Source: an uncultured Lachnospiraceae bacterium
GTDB taxonomy: Bacteria > Bacillota > Clostridia > Lachnospirales > Lachnospiraceae
Assembly (NCBI GenBank): GCA_910586755.1
Contig: CAJUJM010000107.1
Coordinates: forward strand, 1 to 16,172
Direction: 5' to 3'
DNA length: 16,172 nt
In this document: piece by piece, positions 1 to 8,168 of the stretch
Position numbering within the stretch: the first letter of the stretch is position 1
How the letters are laid out: the number at the start of each line of letters is the position of its first letter
The notes under the pieces: model-generated
The model's database searches: none
What the model saw: only the letters and a program-made list of their open reading frames with translations
What the model was told of the DNA's origin: nothing
Translations under genes and position numbers: made by a program

Positions 1-53
1 AGGCCGGATTGCGAATACAGGCGGCGATTGCGGAGCAATCGTCTTTCACAGGG
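1..53. repeat. 53-bp direct repeat, copy 1 (cut by window edge)
   Basis: Positions 1-53 are identical to 144-196, an offset of 143 bp. The unit contains a hairpin: CGATTGC (25-31), loop GGA, GCAATCG (35-41), which a G-T and a G-C pair can extend outward. The copy starts at the first base of the window, so the repeat may reach further left. No coding function is supported. It may belong to a dispersed intergenic repeat family, but that cannot be judged from one locus. Confidence 0.85.
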
Positions 54-143
54 CGGCTTGCGGGCAGCCATGGGACGGTCATGCTTGCATGAACCGGAGC
101 ATGGATATCGGATGGGCAAGCCGGTATGAGCAAGCAGGCCGCC

Positions 144-196
144 AGGCCGGATTGCGAATACAGGCGGCGATTGCGGAGCAATCGTCTTTCACAGGG
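144..196. repeat. 53-bp direct repeat, copy 2
   Basis: This is an exact second copy of positions 1-53, with its hairpin at 168-174 / 178-184. It ends 60 bp before the dxr start. The 90 bp between the copies (54-143) is not repeated elsewhere in the window. The interval 1-255 holds no promoter with recognisable -35 and -10 boxes and no supported gene. In related genomes cdsA usually precedes dxr, so the upstream gene probably lies just outside the window; that is inference. Confidence 0.85.
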
Positions 197-255
197 TGCC
201 CCAGCCGGCAATATAACCAGCAAATTGTATAAAACAAGACGGATTGGAGACAGTG

Positions 256-1416
256 ATGAAGAAAATAGCAGTTTTGGGATCAACCGGTTCCATCGGAACC
301 CAGACCCTGGAGGTGGTTCGCAGCAACCGGGATATCCAGGTAACGGCCTTGGCAGCGGGCAGCAATGTGGCGGCTTTAGAGGCCCAGATACGGGAATTTT
401 CTCCCCAAATTGCCTGCATCTATGACCGGGAAAAGGCAGAAGATTTAAAGCAGCGGGTCAGGAACCTGGATGTGAAAATCCTGTCCGGCATGGAAGGGTT
501 AATAGAGACGGCTGTGGAGCCATCCGCCGGGATTGTGGTTACAGCTGTGGTGGGAATGATCGGCATCCGCCCTACCATTGCGGCCATAGAAGCAGGAAAG
601 GACATTGCCCTTGCCAACAAGGAAACCCTGGTTACGGCAGGACACATTATCATACCCCTTGCCAGGGAAAAAAATGTACAAATCCTTCCGGTGGACAGTG
701 AACACGCGGCTATTTTTCAGTGCTTAAACGGGGAGCGATCCCCAGACGGCCGATCCGGAAATAAAATCCAAAAAATACTCCTTACTGCCTCCGGGGGGCC
801 TTTCCGGGGGTGGAGCCGGGAGCAGATGAAGGAAGTAAAGCCGGAGGATGCCCTAAAGCATCCCAACTGGGCTATGGGGAAAAAGATTACCATAGATTCT
901 TCCACCATGGTTAACAAAGGTCTGGAAGTTATGGAGGCAAAGTGGCTTTTTGGCGTGGAGATGAATCAGATTCAGGTGGTGATCCAGCCACAGAGTATTA
1001 TCCACTCTATGGTGGAATTTGAGGATGGAGCGGTTATGGCCCAGCTGGGCACGCCGGACATGAAACTTCCCATCCAATACGCCCTCTGTTATCCGGAGAG
1101 GAGGTATCTTCCGGGAGACCGGCTGGATTTTACCACTCTTTCTCAGATTACCTTTGAAAGTCCCAGCCCGGAAAACTTCCCGGGCCTTTCCCTGGCATAC
1201 CGGGCAGGGGAAACAGGAGGATCCATGCCCACTGCCTTTAACGCAGCAAATGAATTAGCAGTGAGCCGTTTCTTAAACCGGCAGATCTCCTATCTGACCA
1301 TAACAGACATAATAGAAAGCGCTATGGATCACCATAGGCTTGTAAAAAATCCTTCCGTAGATGAGATTTTGGAAACAGAGAAAGCGGTATACGAATATAT
1401 AGAAAGCAGGTGGTAG
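256..1416 (+). CDS. dxr: 1-deoxy-D-xylulose-5-phosphate reductoisomerase (Dxr/IspC)
   Basis: This cytosolic enzyme converts 1-deoxy-D-xylulose 5-phosphate to 2-C-methyl-D-erythritol 4-phosphate with NADPH and a divalent metal, the second step of the MEP isoprenoid pathway. The 386-residue protein opens with the NADPH-binding loop GSTGSIG (8-14). Conserved blocks LANKETLVTAG, VDSEHAAIFQCL and LTASGGPFRG follow, then a block containing IDSSTMVNKGLEVMEAKW and, near the end, AFNAANE. Likely metal ligands are D147, E149 and E224. The ATG at 256 is preferred over the in-frame TTG at 244 because GGAG (246-249) sits 6 nt before it and the protein then begins MKKIAVLGSTG, typical of the family. The loop before LTASGGPF, with ERSPDGRSGNK, appears a few residues longer than usual. 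The stop lies 1 nt before the rseP start, so the two are very probably co-transcribed. Confidence 0.97.
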   Translation: MKKIAVLGSTGSIGTQTLEVVRSNRDIQVTALAAGSNVAALEAQIREFSPQIACIYDREKAEDLKQRVRNLDVKILSGMEGLIETAVEPSAGIVVTAVVGMIGIRPTIAAIEAGKDIALANKETLVTAGHIIIPLAREKNVQILPVDSEHAAIFQCLNGERSPDGRSGNKIQKILLTASGGPFRGWSREQMKEVKPEDALKHPNWAMGKKITIDSSTMVNKGLEVMEAKWLFGVEMNQIQVVIQPQSIIHSMVEFEDGAVMAQLGTPDMKLPIQYALCYPERRYLPGDRLDFTTLSQITFESPSPENFPGLSLAYRAGETGGSMPTAFNAANELAVSRFLNRQISYLTITDIIESAMDHHRLVKNPSVDEILETEKAVYEYIESRW

Positions 1417-1417
1417 A

Positions 1418-2506
1418 TTGCTGAATGTAATAGCGGCGATTATAATGTTCGGACTGATTGTGCTGATTCATGAGTTCGGGCACTTTCTCTTTGCAAAATT
1501 AAATGGAATTTATGTGGTGGAGTTTTCTATCGGCATGGGCCCCAGGCTCATAAGCTTTCATAAAGGCGGAACCCGGTATTCCTTAAAGGCCATGCCCTTT
1601 GGCGGTTCCTGCCTGATGCTCAATGAATTTGAAAGCGCAGATGATGCCGGGATTCTGCCGGAAGGGGTAAATAAGGAGGAGACGGAAGGAAAAGGCTTTT
1701 TGGAGCAGTCGGTTTGGGCCAGAATATCTGTGGTAGCGGCAGGCCCTGCGGCAAATTTCCTCCTTGCCTTTTTCTGCGCCCTGATTGTGGTGTCCAGGGT
1801 GGGATATATGTCGCCAGTAGTGATAGGAGTGGAAGAGGGAAGCCCTGCTTACGAGGCAGGACTGAAAGAAGGGGATGTGATTACCCGCATGGCAGGCAGC
1901 CGTGTAGAGGATTACCGGGATATAGCCATGTACCAGATTGTGAATCCGGGAGAGCCTTACCTTTTAGAGTGGGAGAGAACCGAGGGAGGGGAAACCAGAA
2001 CCCATACCAGCCAGATGACCCCGGTTTATTCAGAAAGCTCGGGCGGCTATTTGGTCGGCCTTTATTTTCCGGGATATGTCCCTACAAAAAATCTGGGTGA
2101 AACGTTAAAATACAGCGTATATAACGTGAAATATCAAATTTCAGCCACCGTAAAAAGCCTGGGAATGTTATTTCGGGGACAGGTAAAGGCAGACGATGTG
2201 TCCGGTCCTGTAAAAATTGTTTCGGTAGTAAGTGAAACGGTAGATGAATCCAGACAATACGGCCTGGAGGTGGTGCTTTTAAACCTTCTGAACCTGAGCA
2301 TTATTTTAAGCGCTAATTTAGGAGTTATGAACCTGCTTCCCATACCGGCTTTAGACGGCGGAAGACTGTTTTTCCTGATTATAGAAGCCCTTCGGGGAAA
2401 GCCTATTGATCAGGAAAAGGAGGGGATGGTCCATGCGGTAGGCATGGCAGTCCTTATGGCACTGATGATATTCATTCTGTTTCAGGATATTAAAAGCCTG
2501 ATCTGA
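1418..2506 (+). CDS. rseP: RseP-family site-2 zinc metalloprotease with PDZ domain
   Basis: This is an intramembrane protease of the site-2 family (RseP/RasP). Family members cut transmembrane segments such as anti-sigma factors and remnant signal peptides. The 362-residue protein has the zinc motif HEFGH at residues 18-22 inside the first hydrophobic segment. A second membrane span lies near residues 105-125, followed by one PDZ-like domain (GSPAYEAGLKEGDVI region). The C-terminal NLLPIPALDGGRLFF block supplies the second catalytic signature (NxxPxPxLDGG), and a last membrane span follows. E. coli RseP has two PDZ domains; only one is seen here, as is usual in Firmicutes. The start is TTG at 1418, with AGGTGG at 1408-1413 four bases upstream; no ATG fits better without removing the first helix. 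It lies between dxr and ispG in one operon. Its substrate cannot be told from the sequence. Confidence 0.95.
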   Translation: MLNVIAAIIMFGLIVLIHEFGHFLFAKLNGIYVVEFSIGMGPRLISFHKGGTRYSLKAMPFGGSCLMLNEFESADDAGILPEGVNKEETEGKGFLEQSVWARISVVAAGPAANFLLAFFCALIVVSRVGYMSPVVIGVEEGSPAYEAGLKEGDVITRMAGSRVEDYRDIAMYQIVNPGEPYLLEWERTEGGETRTHTSQMTPVYSESSGGYLVGLYFPGYVPTKNLGETLKYSVYNVKYQISATVKSLGMLFRGQVKADDVSGPVKIVSVVSETVDESRQYGLEVVLLNLLNLSIILSANLGVMNLLPIPALDGGRLFFLIIEALRGKPIDQEKEGMVHAVGMAVLMALMIFILFQDIKSLI

Positions 2507-2531
2507 ATCAGAAAAAGAAAGGGGAAAGACT

Positions 2532-3596
2532 ATGTTTCGGGATCACACCAAAGAGATTTCTATCGGAAACTGTGTAATTGGAGGCGGAAATCCGATTTTA
2601 ATTCAGTCTATGTGCAATACCAGAACCGCAGATATAGAGGCCACGGTTTCCCAGATTCTTCATTTGGAGCAGGCGGGGTGCCAGATCATCCGGGTAGCAG
2701 TACCTGCCATGGAGGATGCCCTGGCTATCCGGGAAATTCAAAAACGTATTCATATTCCCCTGGTTGCGGATATCCATTTTGATTACCGCCTTGCCATTGC
2801 GGCCATAGAAAACGGGGCGGATAAAATTCGGATCAATCCGGGAAACATCGGTTCCAGAGAAAAAGTCCGGGCAGTTGTGGATAAAGCCAAAGAATATGGC
2901 ATCCCTATCCGGGTGGGAGTAAACAGCGGTTCCCTGGAAAAGGATTTGATAGAAAAATACGGCAGGGTAACCGCAGAGGGGATTGTGGAAAGCGCTTTGG
3001 ATAAGGTTCAGATCATTGAGGATATGGGCTATGACAGGCTGGTTATCAGCATCAAATCCTCGGATGTAATGATGTGTGTGAAGGCCCACCAGGAGATTGC
3101 GGGAAAAACTCCGTATCCCCTCCATGTGGGAATTACAGAGGCGGGAACCTTAACCTCCGGCAATATTAAATCCTCGGTAGGCTTAGGAATTATCTTAAAC
3201 CAGGGCATTGGAGATACCATCCGGGTGTCTTTAACCGGGGATCCGGTGGAGGAAATTAAGAGTGCAAAACTGATTTTAAAAACCCTGGGACTGAGAAAAG
3301 GCGGGGTGGAGGTGGTTTCCTGCCCTACCTGCGGACGGACCCGGATTGATTTAATCGGGCTTGCGGGCCAGGTGGAAAATCTGGCGGCAGAATTTGATGA
3401 TCTGGATATCAAAGTAGCGGTAATGGGATGTGTGGTCAATGGCCCCGGGGAGGCGAAAGAGGCGGATCTTGGGATTGCAGGAGGCGTAGGCCAGGGACTT
3501 TTGATAAAAAAAGGAGAGATCGTGAGAAAGCTTCCCGAGGGAGAGCTTTTAAATGCCCTGCGGACAGAACTTTTGGCTTTAAGAGAAGGAAGATAG
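2532..3596 (+). CDS. ispG: 4-hydroxy-3-methylbut-2-enyl diphosphate synthase, flavodoxin/ferredoxin type (IspG/GcpE)
   Basis: This iron-sulfur enzyme makes HMBPP from methylerythritol cyclodiphosphate, the penultimate step of the MEP pathway, using a reduced electron carrier. The 354-residue protein has an N-terminal TIM-barrel half (IQSMCNT, LVADIHFDYRLA, KIRINPGNIG, HVGITEAG) and a C-terminal cluster-binding half. The likely [4Fe-4S] ligands are C264 and C267 in SCPTCGRT and C300 in VMGCVVNGPGEA, with E307 in the position known as the fourth ligand in this family. The length fits the two-domain bacterial form without the plant/chlamydial insert. The start ATG follows AAAGGGG (2518-2524). 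It lies 25 nt after rseP and 6 nt before polC. Dxr and IspG, two enzymes of one pathway, therefore flank the membrane protease in one transcript. Confidence 0.97.
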   Translation: MFRDHTKEISIGNCVIGGGNPILIQSMCNTRTADIEATVSQILHLEQAGCQIIRVAVPAMEDALAIREIQKRIHIPLVADIHFDYRLAIAAIENGADKIRINPGNIGSREKVRAVVDKAKEYGIPIRVGVNSGSLEKDLIEKYGRVTAEGIVESALDKVQIIEDMGYDRLVISIKSSDVMMCVKAHQEIAGKTPYPLHVGITEAGTLTSGNIKSSVGLGIILNQGIGDTIRVSLTGDPVEEIKSAKLILKTLGLRKGGVEVVSCPTCGRTRIDLIGLAGQVENLAAEFDDLDIKVAVMGCVVNGPGEAKEADLGIAGGVGQGLLIKKGEIVRKLPEGELLNALRTELLALREGR

Positions 3597-3602
3597 GTTA
3601 GA

Positions 3603-6600
3603 ATGGCAAAACCGTTTTTTGAAGTATTCCCCCAATTAAATATTGCGCCTCAGTTAAAAGAGCTTTTAAATCTGGTTCAGGTAGAAAAGGTTTCTGCCGC
3701 CAGAGACAGAAGCTCTCTTCGCATTTATCTGATAAGTCCCAGACTGATCCATAAAAGCAATATTTTTGCCCTGGAAAAGGGCATAAAAGAACAGCTTTTC
3801 CCGGACAAAGAGCTGAGAATTAAAATTCAGGAAAAATATACCCTTTCCGGCCAGTACACCCCGGAAAAGCTTTTAATGGTGTATAAAGACAGCTTGCTGG
3901 CGGAGCTTAAAAACTACAGCATTATTGAGTACGCCATTTTTCGAAAATCCCAAATTGCCTTTCCTGAGAAGGATCTGATGGAGATGACCATAGAAGATAA
4001 CATGGTGTCCAAAGAAAAGGCCGGAGAGTTAAAGAGAATTCTGGAAAAGATTTTCTTAGAAAGATGCGGTCTTCCCATAGAGGTGCGCTACCGCTATATT
4101 CCGGCCCAGGAAAGCAAGGTCAGAAAACAATTGGAAGAAAAACTGAAGGAAGAATGCCGTCAGATGGCTGCCCCTTTGTCTTCCCCGCCTGTTAAAGAGG
4201 AACCGGTTCCCTTTGATGAATCAGGTTTGTCAGGGGACAAAGCTCCCTTTCCGGAAGTGGGAGTTAAAACACCCCCTCCAATTCAAAAGAAGAGAGAGGC
4301 TGACAAGCCTGAAAACAGCTCTTTTAAGAAAAATACCAAACCTGAAAACGGGCGCAGGTTTACGCCCAAAAAGTCCGACAATCCGGATGTTCTTTACGGC
4401 CGGGACTTTGACGGGGAACCCATGGAAATCGATAAGGTTGATGGAGAGATTGGGGAGGTGGTTTTAAGAGGCCGGATCATTGCCAAAGATTCCAGAGAAC
4501 TTCGCAGCGGAAAGACGATACTTATTTTTAGCATCACGGATTTTACAGACACCATGACAGTAAAAATGTTTGCCAAGGAGGAAATGCTGGAGGATCTGAA
4601 TAATGCGGTGGTTATGGGGAATTTTATAAAAATCAGGGGAATTACCACCATCGACAAATTTGATGGGGAGCTGACCCTGGGGTCTGTTACCGGGATAAAG
4701 AAGTGTGAAGATTTTACTTCCAGGCGTATGGACAACAGCCTGGAAAAGAGGGTGGAGCTTCACTGCCACACCAAAATGAGCGATATGGATGGGGTTTCCG
4801 AGGTGAAGGATATTATCAAACGGGCCAAAAGCTGGGGGATGCCTGCCATTGCGGTAACGGATCACGGCTGCGTACAGTCATTTCCTGATGCCAATCATGC
4901 TTTGGATAAGGGGGATACCTTTAAGATTCTGTATGGGGTAGAGGGGTATCTGGTAGACGATCTGAAGCAACCGGTAGAAAACTCCAGGGGACAAAAGTTT
5001 TCGGAAACCTATGTGGTTTTTGACATTGAGACCACAGGCCTTTCTTCTAAAAAAGACCGGATTATCGAAATAGGGGCGGTAAAGGTAAAGGATGGAGTCA
5101 TTACAGATAAATACAGTACGTTTGTTAATCCGCGGGTTCCGATTCCCTATGAAATAGAAGACCTTACAAAAATCAGCGATGATATGGTAATGGACGCCCC
5201 TGGCATAGAGGAGGTTTTACCGGAGTTTTTAAGCTTCTGCGGGGATTCTGTGCTGGTGGCGCATAACGCCGGTTTTGATGTGGGATTTATTATCCATAAT
5301 GCCAAAAATCTTGGACTCCATATAGAGCCTACGGTGATTGATACAATTCGTTTAGCACAGAAGCTTCTGCCGAATTTAAGCAAGTATAAATTAAACGTTG
5401 TAGCCAAAGCATTAGGAGTTTCTCTGGAAAACCACCATCGGGCGGTGGATGACGCCGGAGCCACGGCAGAAATCTTTACAGCGTTTGTGGCAATGCTGAG
5501 AAAAATGGGGATTGAGGATCTGGATCAGCTCAACGATGCCAGCCAGATTTCGGTGGAAACCATACGCAAGCTTCCAACCCATCACATTATTATTCTGGCC
5601 AAAAATGATATTGGGCGGATTAACCTTTACAAACTGGTATCTATGTCCCATTTAACCTATTTTGCCAGAAGGCCCAGGATTCCCAAAAGCCAGCTTGCTC
5701 TCCATCGGGAAGGACTGATTATCGGCTCTGCCTGTGAGGCCGGGGAGCTTTACCAGGCTTTGCTTCAGGAAGCTCAGGACACAGAGATCGCCAGGATTGT
5801 GGAATTCTACGATTATCTGGAAATCCAACCCCTTGGTAACAATGAATTTATGCTTCGGGAGGAGAATGGTAAGGTAAAGACCAGGGAAGATTTAATTGAA
5901 TTAAATAAAGAGATCGTCGATCTGGGAGAACAATATGGAAAGCCGGTATGCGCCACCTGCGACGTTCATTTCTTGGATCCCAGGGATGAGATATACCGGC
6001 GGATTATTATGGCGGGACAGGGATTTAAGGATTGTGACAATCAGGCGCCGCTGTATCTTCGGACTACCGAAGAAATGTTAAAAGAATTTGAATATCTGGG
6101 ACCTAATAAGGCGGAAGAGGTGGTAATCACCAATACCAGGATGATTGCGGATATGTGCGAGCCTATCTCCCCGGTCCGCCCGGACAAGTGTCCTCCTGTA
6201 ATTCCCAATTCAGACGAAACCCTGCGGAAAATTTGCTATGACAGGGCCCATGAGATTTATGGGGAAGATCTTCCCAAAATCGTGGTGGAGCGTCTGGAGA
6301 GAGAGTTAAACTCCATTATTTCCAATGGGTTTGCGGTAATGTACATTATTGCCCAGAAGCTGGTATGGAAATCCAATGAGGATGGGTATCTGGTGGGATC
6401 CAGAGGCTCTGTAGGTTCTTCTCTGGTGGCAACTATGGCGGGAATTACGGAGGTAAATCCTCTAAGTCCCCATTATTACTGTCCCCACTGCCATTACAGC
6501 GATTTCACTTCAGAAGAGGTGAAAAAATTCAGCGGCATGGCAGGCTGTGATATGCCGAATAAGGATTGCCCGATCTGTGGAAAGCCTCTGAAAAAAGAAG

Positions 6601-8087
6601 GCTTTGACATTCCCTTTGAGACCTTTTTAGGCTTTAAGGGAGACAAGGAGCCGGATATTGACCTGAATTTTTCCGGCGAGTACCAGAGCAAGGCCCACGA
6701 TTACACAGAGGTAATCTTCGGTAAAGGACAAACCTTCCGGGCCGGAACCATCGGCACCCTGGCGGATAAAACTGCCTACGGCTATGTAAAAAGATATTAT
6801 GAGGAGCGGGGAGCCAGAAAGAGAAACTGTGAGATCAACCGGATTGTCCAGGGGTGTGTGGGAGTGCGCCGCACCACAGGCCAGCATCCGGGGGGTATTA
6901 TTGTGCTGCCTTTGGGAGAGGAGATCAACTCCTTTACTCCGGTTCAGCATCCTGCCAATGATATGACCACCATGACGGTGACCACCCATTTTGACTATCA
7001 CTCCATTGACCACAACCTGCTGAAGCTGGATATTCTGGGACACGATGATCCCACCATGATCCGCATGCTTCAGGATTTGACAGGCCTGGATCCGGTGAAA
7101 GACATTCCTTTAGATTCCAAGGAGGTAATGTCTTTGTTTCAGAATACCTCAGCCCTGGGGGTGACTCCGGAGGATTTAGGCGGCTGTAAGCTGGGGGCCT
7201 TGGGTATCCCTGAGTTTGGAACAGATTTTGCCATGCAGATGTTAATTGACGCCCAGCCCAAATATTTTTCTGATTTGGTCCGGATATCGGGCCTGTCCCA
7301 TGGTACGGATGTGTGGCTGGGCAATGCTCAGACCCTGATTCAGGAAGGAAAAGCCACCATTCAGACTGCCATCTGTACCCGTGACGACATTATGATCTAC
7401 CTGATTCAGATGGGATTGGAAGAAGGCTTGTCTTTTACCATTATGGAGAGCGTCCGAAAGGGGAAGGGGCTTAAGCCGGAATGGGAAGAAGAGATGTTAA
7501 AACATGGGGTGCCGGATTGGTATATCTGGTCCTGTAAAAAAATTAAATACATGTTCCCCAAGGCCCATGCGGCGGCATACGTTATGATGGCATGGCGAAT
7601 TGCTTATTGTAAAGTATTTTATCCCCTGGCCTATTACGCTGCCTTTTTCAGTATCCGGGCCAGCGGCTTTTCCTATGAACTCATGTGCCAGGGAAGGGAG
7701 AGGCTGGAATTTCATCTGGCAGACTATAAAAAGCGCGGCGATACCCTGTCCAAAAAGGAGCAGGATACGCTGCGGGATATGAGGATTGTCCAGGAGATGT
7801 ATGCCAGAGGCTTTGAGTTCATTCCCATTGATATTTACAGGGCAAAAGCCCGCCACTTTCAGATTGTGGACGGAAAGCTGATGCCTTCTCTAAGCAGTAT
7901 TGACGGTTTGGGAGAAAAGGCGGCAGAGGGAGTCGTAGAGGCGGCCGGGGACGGACCGTTTTTGTCCAAAGAGGATTTCAGAAACCGGGCAAAAGTCAGC
8001 AAGACGGTCTGCGATTTGATGGCAGATTTAAATATTTTAGGAGACCTGCCGGAGAGCAATCAATTGTCCTTGTTTGACTTTGGGTAA
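3603..8087 (+). CDS. polC: DNA polymerase III alpha subunit, PolC type (with 3'-5' exonuclease)
   Basis: This is the replicative polymerase of low-GC Gram-positives. In order the 1494-residue protein has: an N-terminal domain (about 1-190); a proline/lysine-rich, probably disordered linker (about 190-265); an OB fold (about 285-370); a PHP domain starting at HCH (H387, H389) with TDHG (D420, H421); and, inserted in it, a DEDDh proofreading exonuclease. The exonuclease residues are D474 and E476 in FDIETTG, D559 in HNAGFD, and H611 and D616 in HHRAVDD. The polymerase core follows, with GSRGSVGSS (R934), a cysteine cluster (C960, C963, C982, C989, C992) probably binding zinc, PDIDLNFSG (D1018, D1020), and D1143 in KLDILGHD as the likely third catalytic aspartate. 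The tail QLSLF (1487-1491) matches a beta-clamp-binding pentapeptide. It is somewhat longer than the roughly 1440 residues usual in Bacillus. It starts 6 nt after ispG, with AAGGA inside the ispG end, so it should share that transcript. Confidence 0.98.
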   Translation: MAKPFFEVFPQLNIAPQLKELLNLVQVEKVSAARDRSSLRIYLISPRLIHKSNIFALEKGIKEQLFPDKELRIKIQEKYTLSGQYTPEKLLMVYKDSLLAELKNYSIIEYAIFRKSQIAFPEKDLMEMTIEDNMVSKEKAGELKRILEKIFLERCGLPIEVRYRYIPAQESKVRKQLEEKLKEECRQMAAPLSSPPVKEEPVPFDESGLSGDKAPFPEVGVKTPPPIQKKREADKPENSSFKKNTKPENGRRFTPKKSDNPDVLYGRDFDGEPMEIDKVDGEIGEVVLRGRIIAKDSRELRSGKTILIFSITDFTDTMTVKMFAKEEMLEDLNNAVVMGNFIKIRGITTIDKFDGELTLGSVTGIKKCEDFTSRRMDNSLEKRVELHCHTKMSDMDGVSEVKDIIKRAKSWGMPAIAVTDHGCVQSFPDANHALDKGDTFKILYGVEGYLVDDLKQPVENSRGQKFSETYVVFDIETTGLSSKKDRIIEIGAVKVKDGVITDKYSTFVNPRVPIPYEIEDLTKISDDMVMDAPGIEEVLPEFLSFCGDSVLVAHNAGFDVGFIIHNAKNLGLHIEPTVIDTIRLAQKLLPNLSKYKLNVVAKALGVSLENHHRAVDDAGATAEIFTAFVAMLRKMGIEDLDQLNDASQISVETIRKLPTHHIIILAKNDIGRINLYKLVSMSHLTYFARRPRIPKSQLALHREGLIIGSACEAGELYQALLQEAQDTEIARIVEFYDYLEIQPLGNNEFMLREENGKVKTREDLIELNKEIVDLGEQYGKPVCATCDVHFLDPRDEIYRRIIMAGQGFKDCDNQAPLYLRTTEEMLKEFEYLGPNKAEEVVITNTRMIADMCEPISPVRPDKCPPVIPNSDETLRKICYDRAHEIYGEDLPKIVVERLERELNSIISNGFAVMYIIAQKLVWKSNEDGYLVGSRGSVGSSLVATMAGITEVNPLSPHYYCPHCHYSDFTSEEVKKFSGMAGCDMPNKDCPICGKPLKKEGFDIPFETFLGFKGDKEPDIDLNFSGEYQSKAHDYTEVIFGKGQTFRAGTIGTLADKTAYGYVKRYYEERGARKRNCEINRIVQGCVGVRRTTGQHPGGIIVLPLGEEINSFTPVQHPANDMTTMTVTTHFDYHSIDHNLLKLDILGHDDPTMIRMLQDLTGLDPVKDIPLDSKEVMSLFQNTSALGVTPEDLGGCKLGALGIPEFGTDFAMQMLIDAQPKYFSDLVRISGLSHGTDVWLGNAQTLIQEGKATIQTAICTRDDIMIYLIQMGLEEGLSFTIMESVRKGKGLKPEWEEEMLKHGVPDWYIWSCKKIKYMFPKAHAAAYVMMAWRIAYCKVFYPLAYYAAFFSIRASGFSYELMCQGRERLEFHLADYKKRGDTLSKKEQDTLRDMRIVQEMYARGFEFIPIDIYRAKARHFQIVDGKLMPSLSSIDGLGEKAAEGVVEAAGDGPFLSKEDFRNRAKVSKTVCDLMADLNILGDLPESNQLSLFDFG

Positions 8088-8094
8088 AAATATA

Positions 8095-8123
8095 TTGACA
8101 TTTTGTATTTCATATTTTATAAT
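8095..8123 (+). promoter_or_regulatory. sigma-A promoter of the copper operon
   Basis: TTGACA (8095-8100) and TATAAT (8118-8123) are both perfect consensus hexamers with the optimal 17-bp spacer. The -35 box begins 7 bp after the polC stop codon, leaving no room for a polC terminator. Initiation is expected near 8130. Such a strong promoter is what one expects for a unit held off by a repressor. Confidence 0.92.
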
Positions 8124-8132
8124 ACATACCAC

Positions 8133-8149
8133 ATACCCCTATATGGTAT
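8133..8149. promoter_or_regulatory. putative CsoR operator
   Basis: ATACCCCTATATGGTAT is an imperfect palindrome with 5-bp arms ATACC / GGTAT. It covers the expected transcription start of copA. G/C tracts inside A/T-flanked arms are typical of CsoR sites on copper operons of Firmicutes, and csoR is the second gene here, so autoregulation is likely. The right arm has two Gs where a symmetric site would have more, so the match is good but not perfect. Confidence 0.7.
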
Positions 8150-8168
8150 ATGGGAAAGGAGTGGATCT

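Noticed and set aside
126..425. Plus-strand reading frame of 99 codons across repeat copy 2 and the start of dxr
   Set aside because: It overlaps the well-supported dxr in another frame, is made largely of repeat sequence, and its translation shows no family features.
8103..8168. Upstream in-frame TTG start for copA adding 22 residues
   Set aside because: The added codons cover the -10 box and the operator, so they would not be transcribed from this promoter; the ATG at 8169 has the ribosome site.
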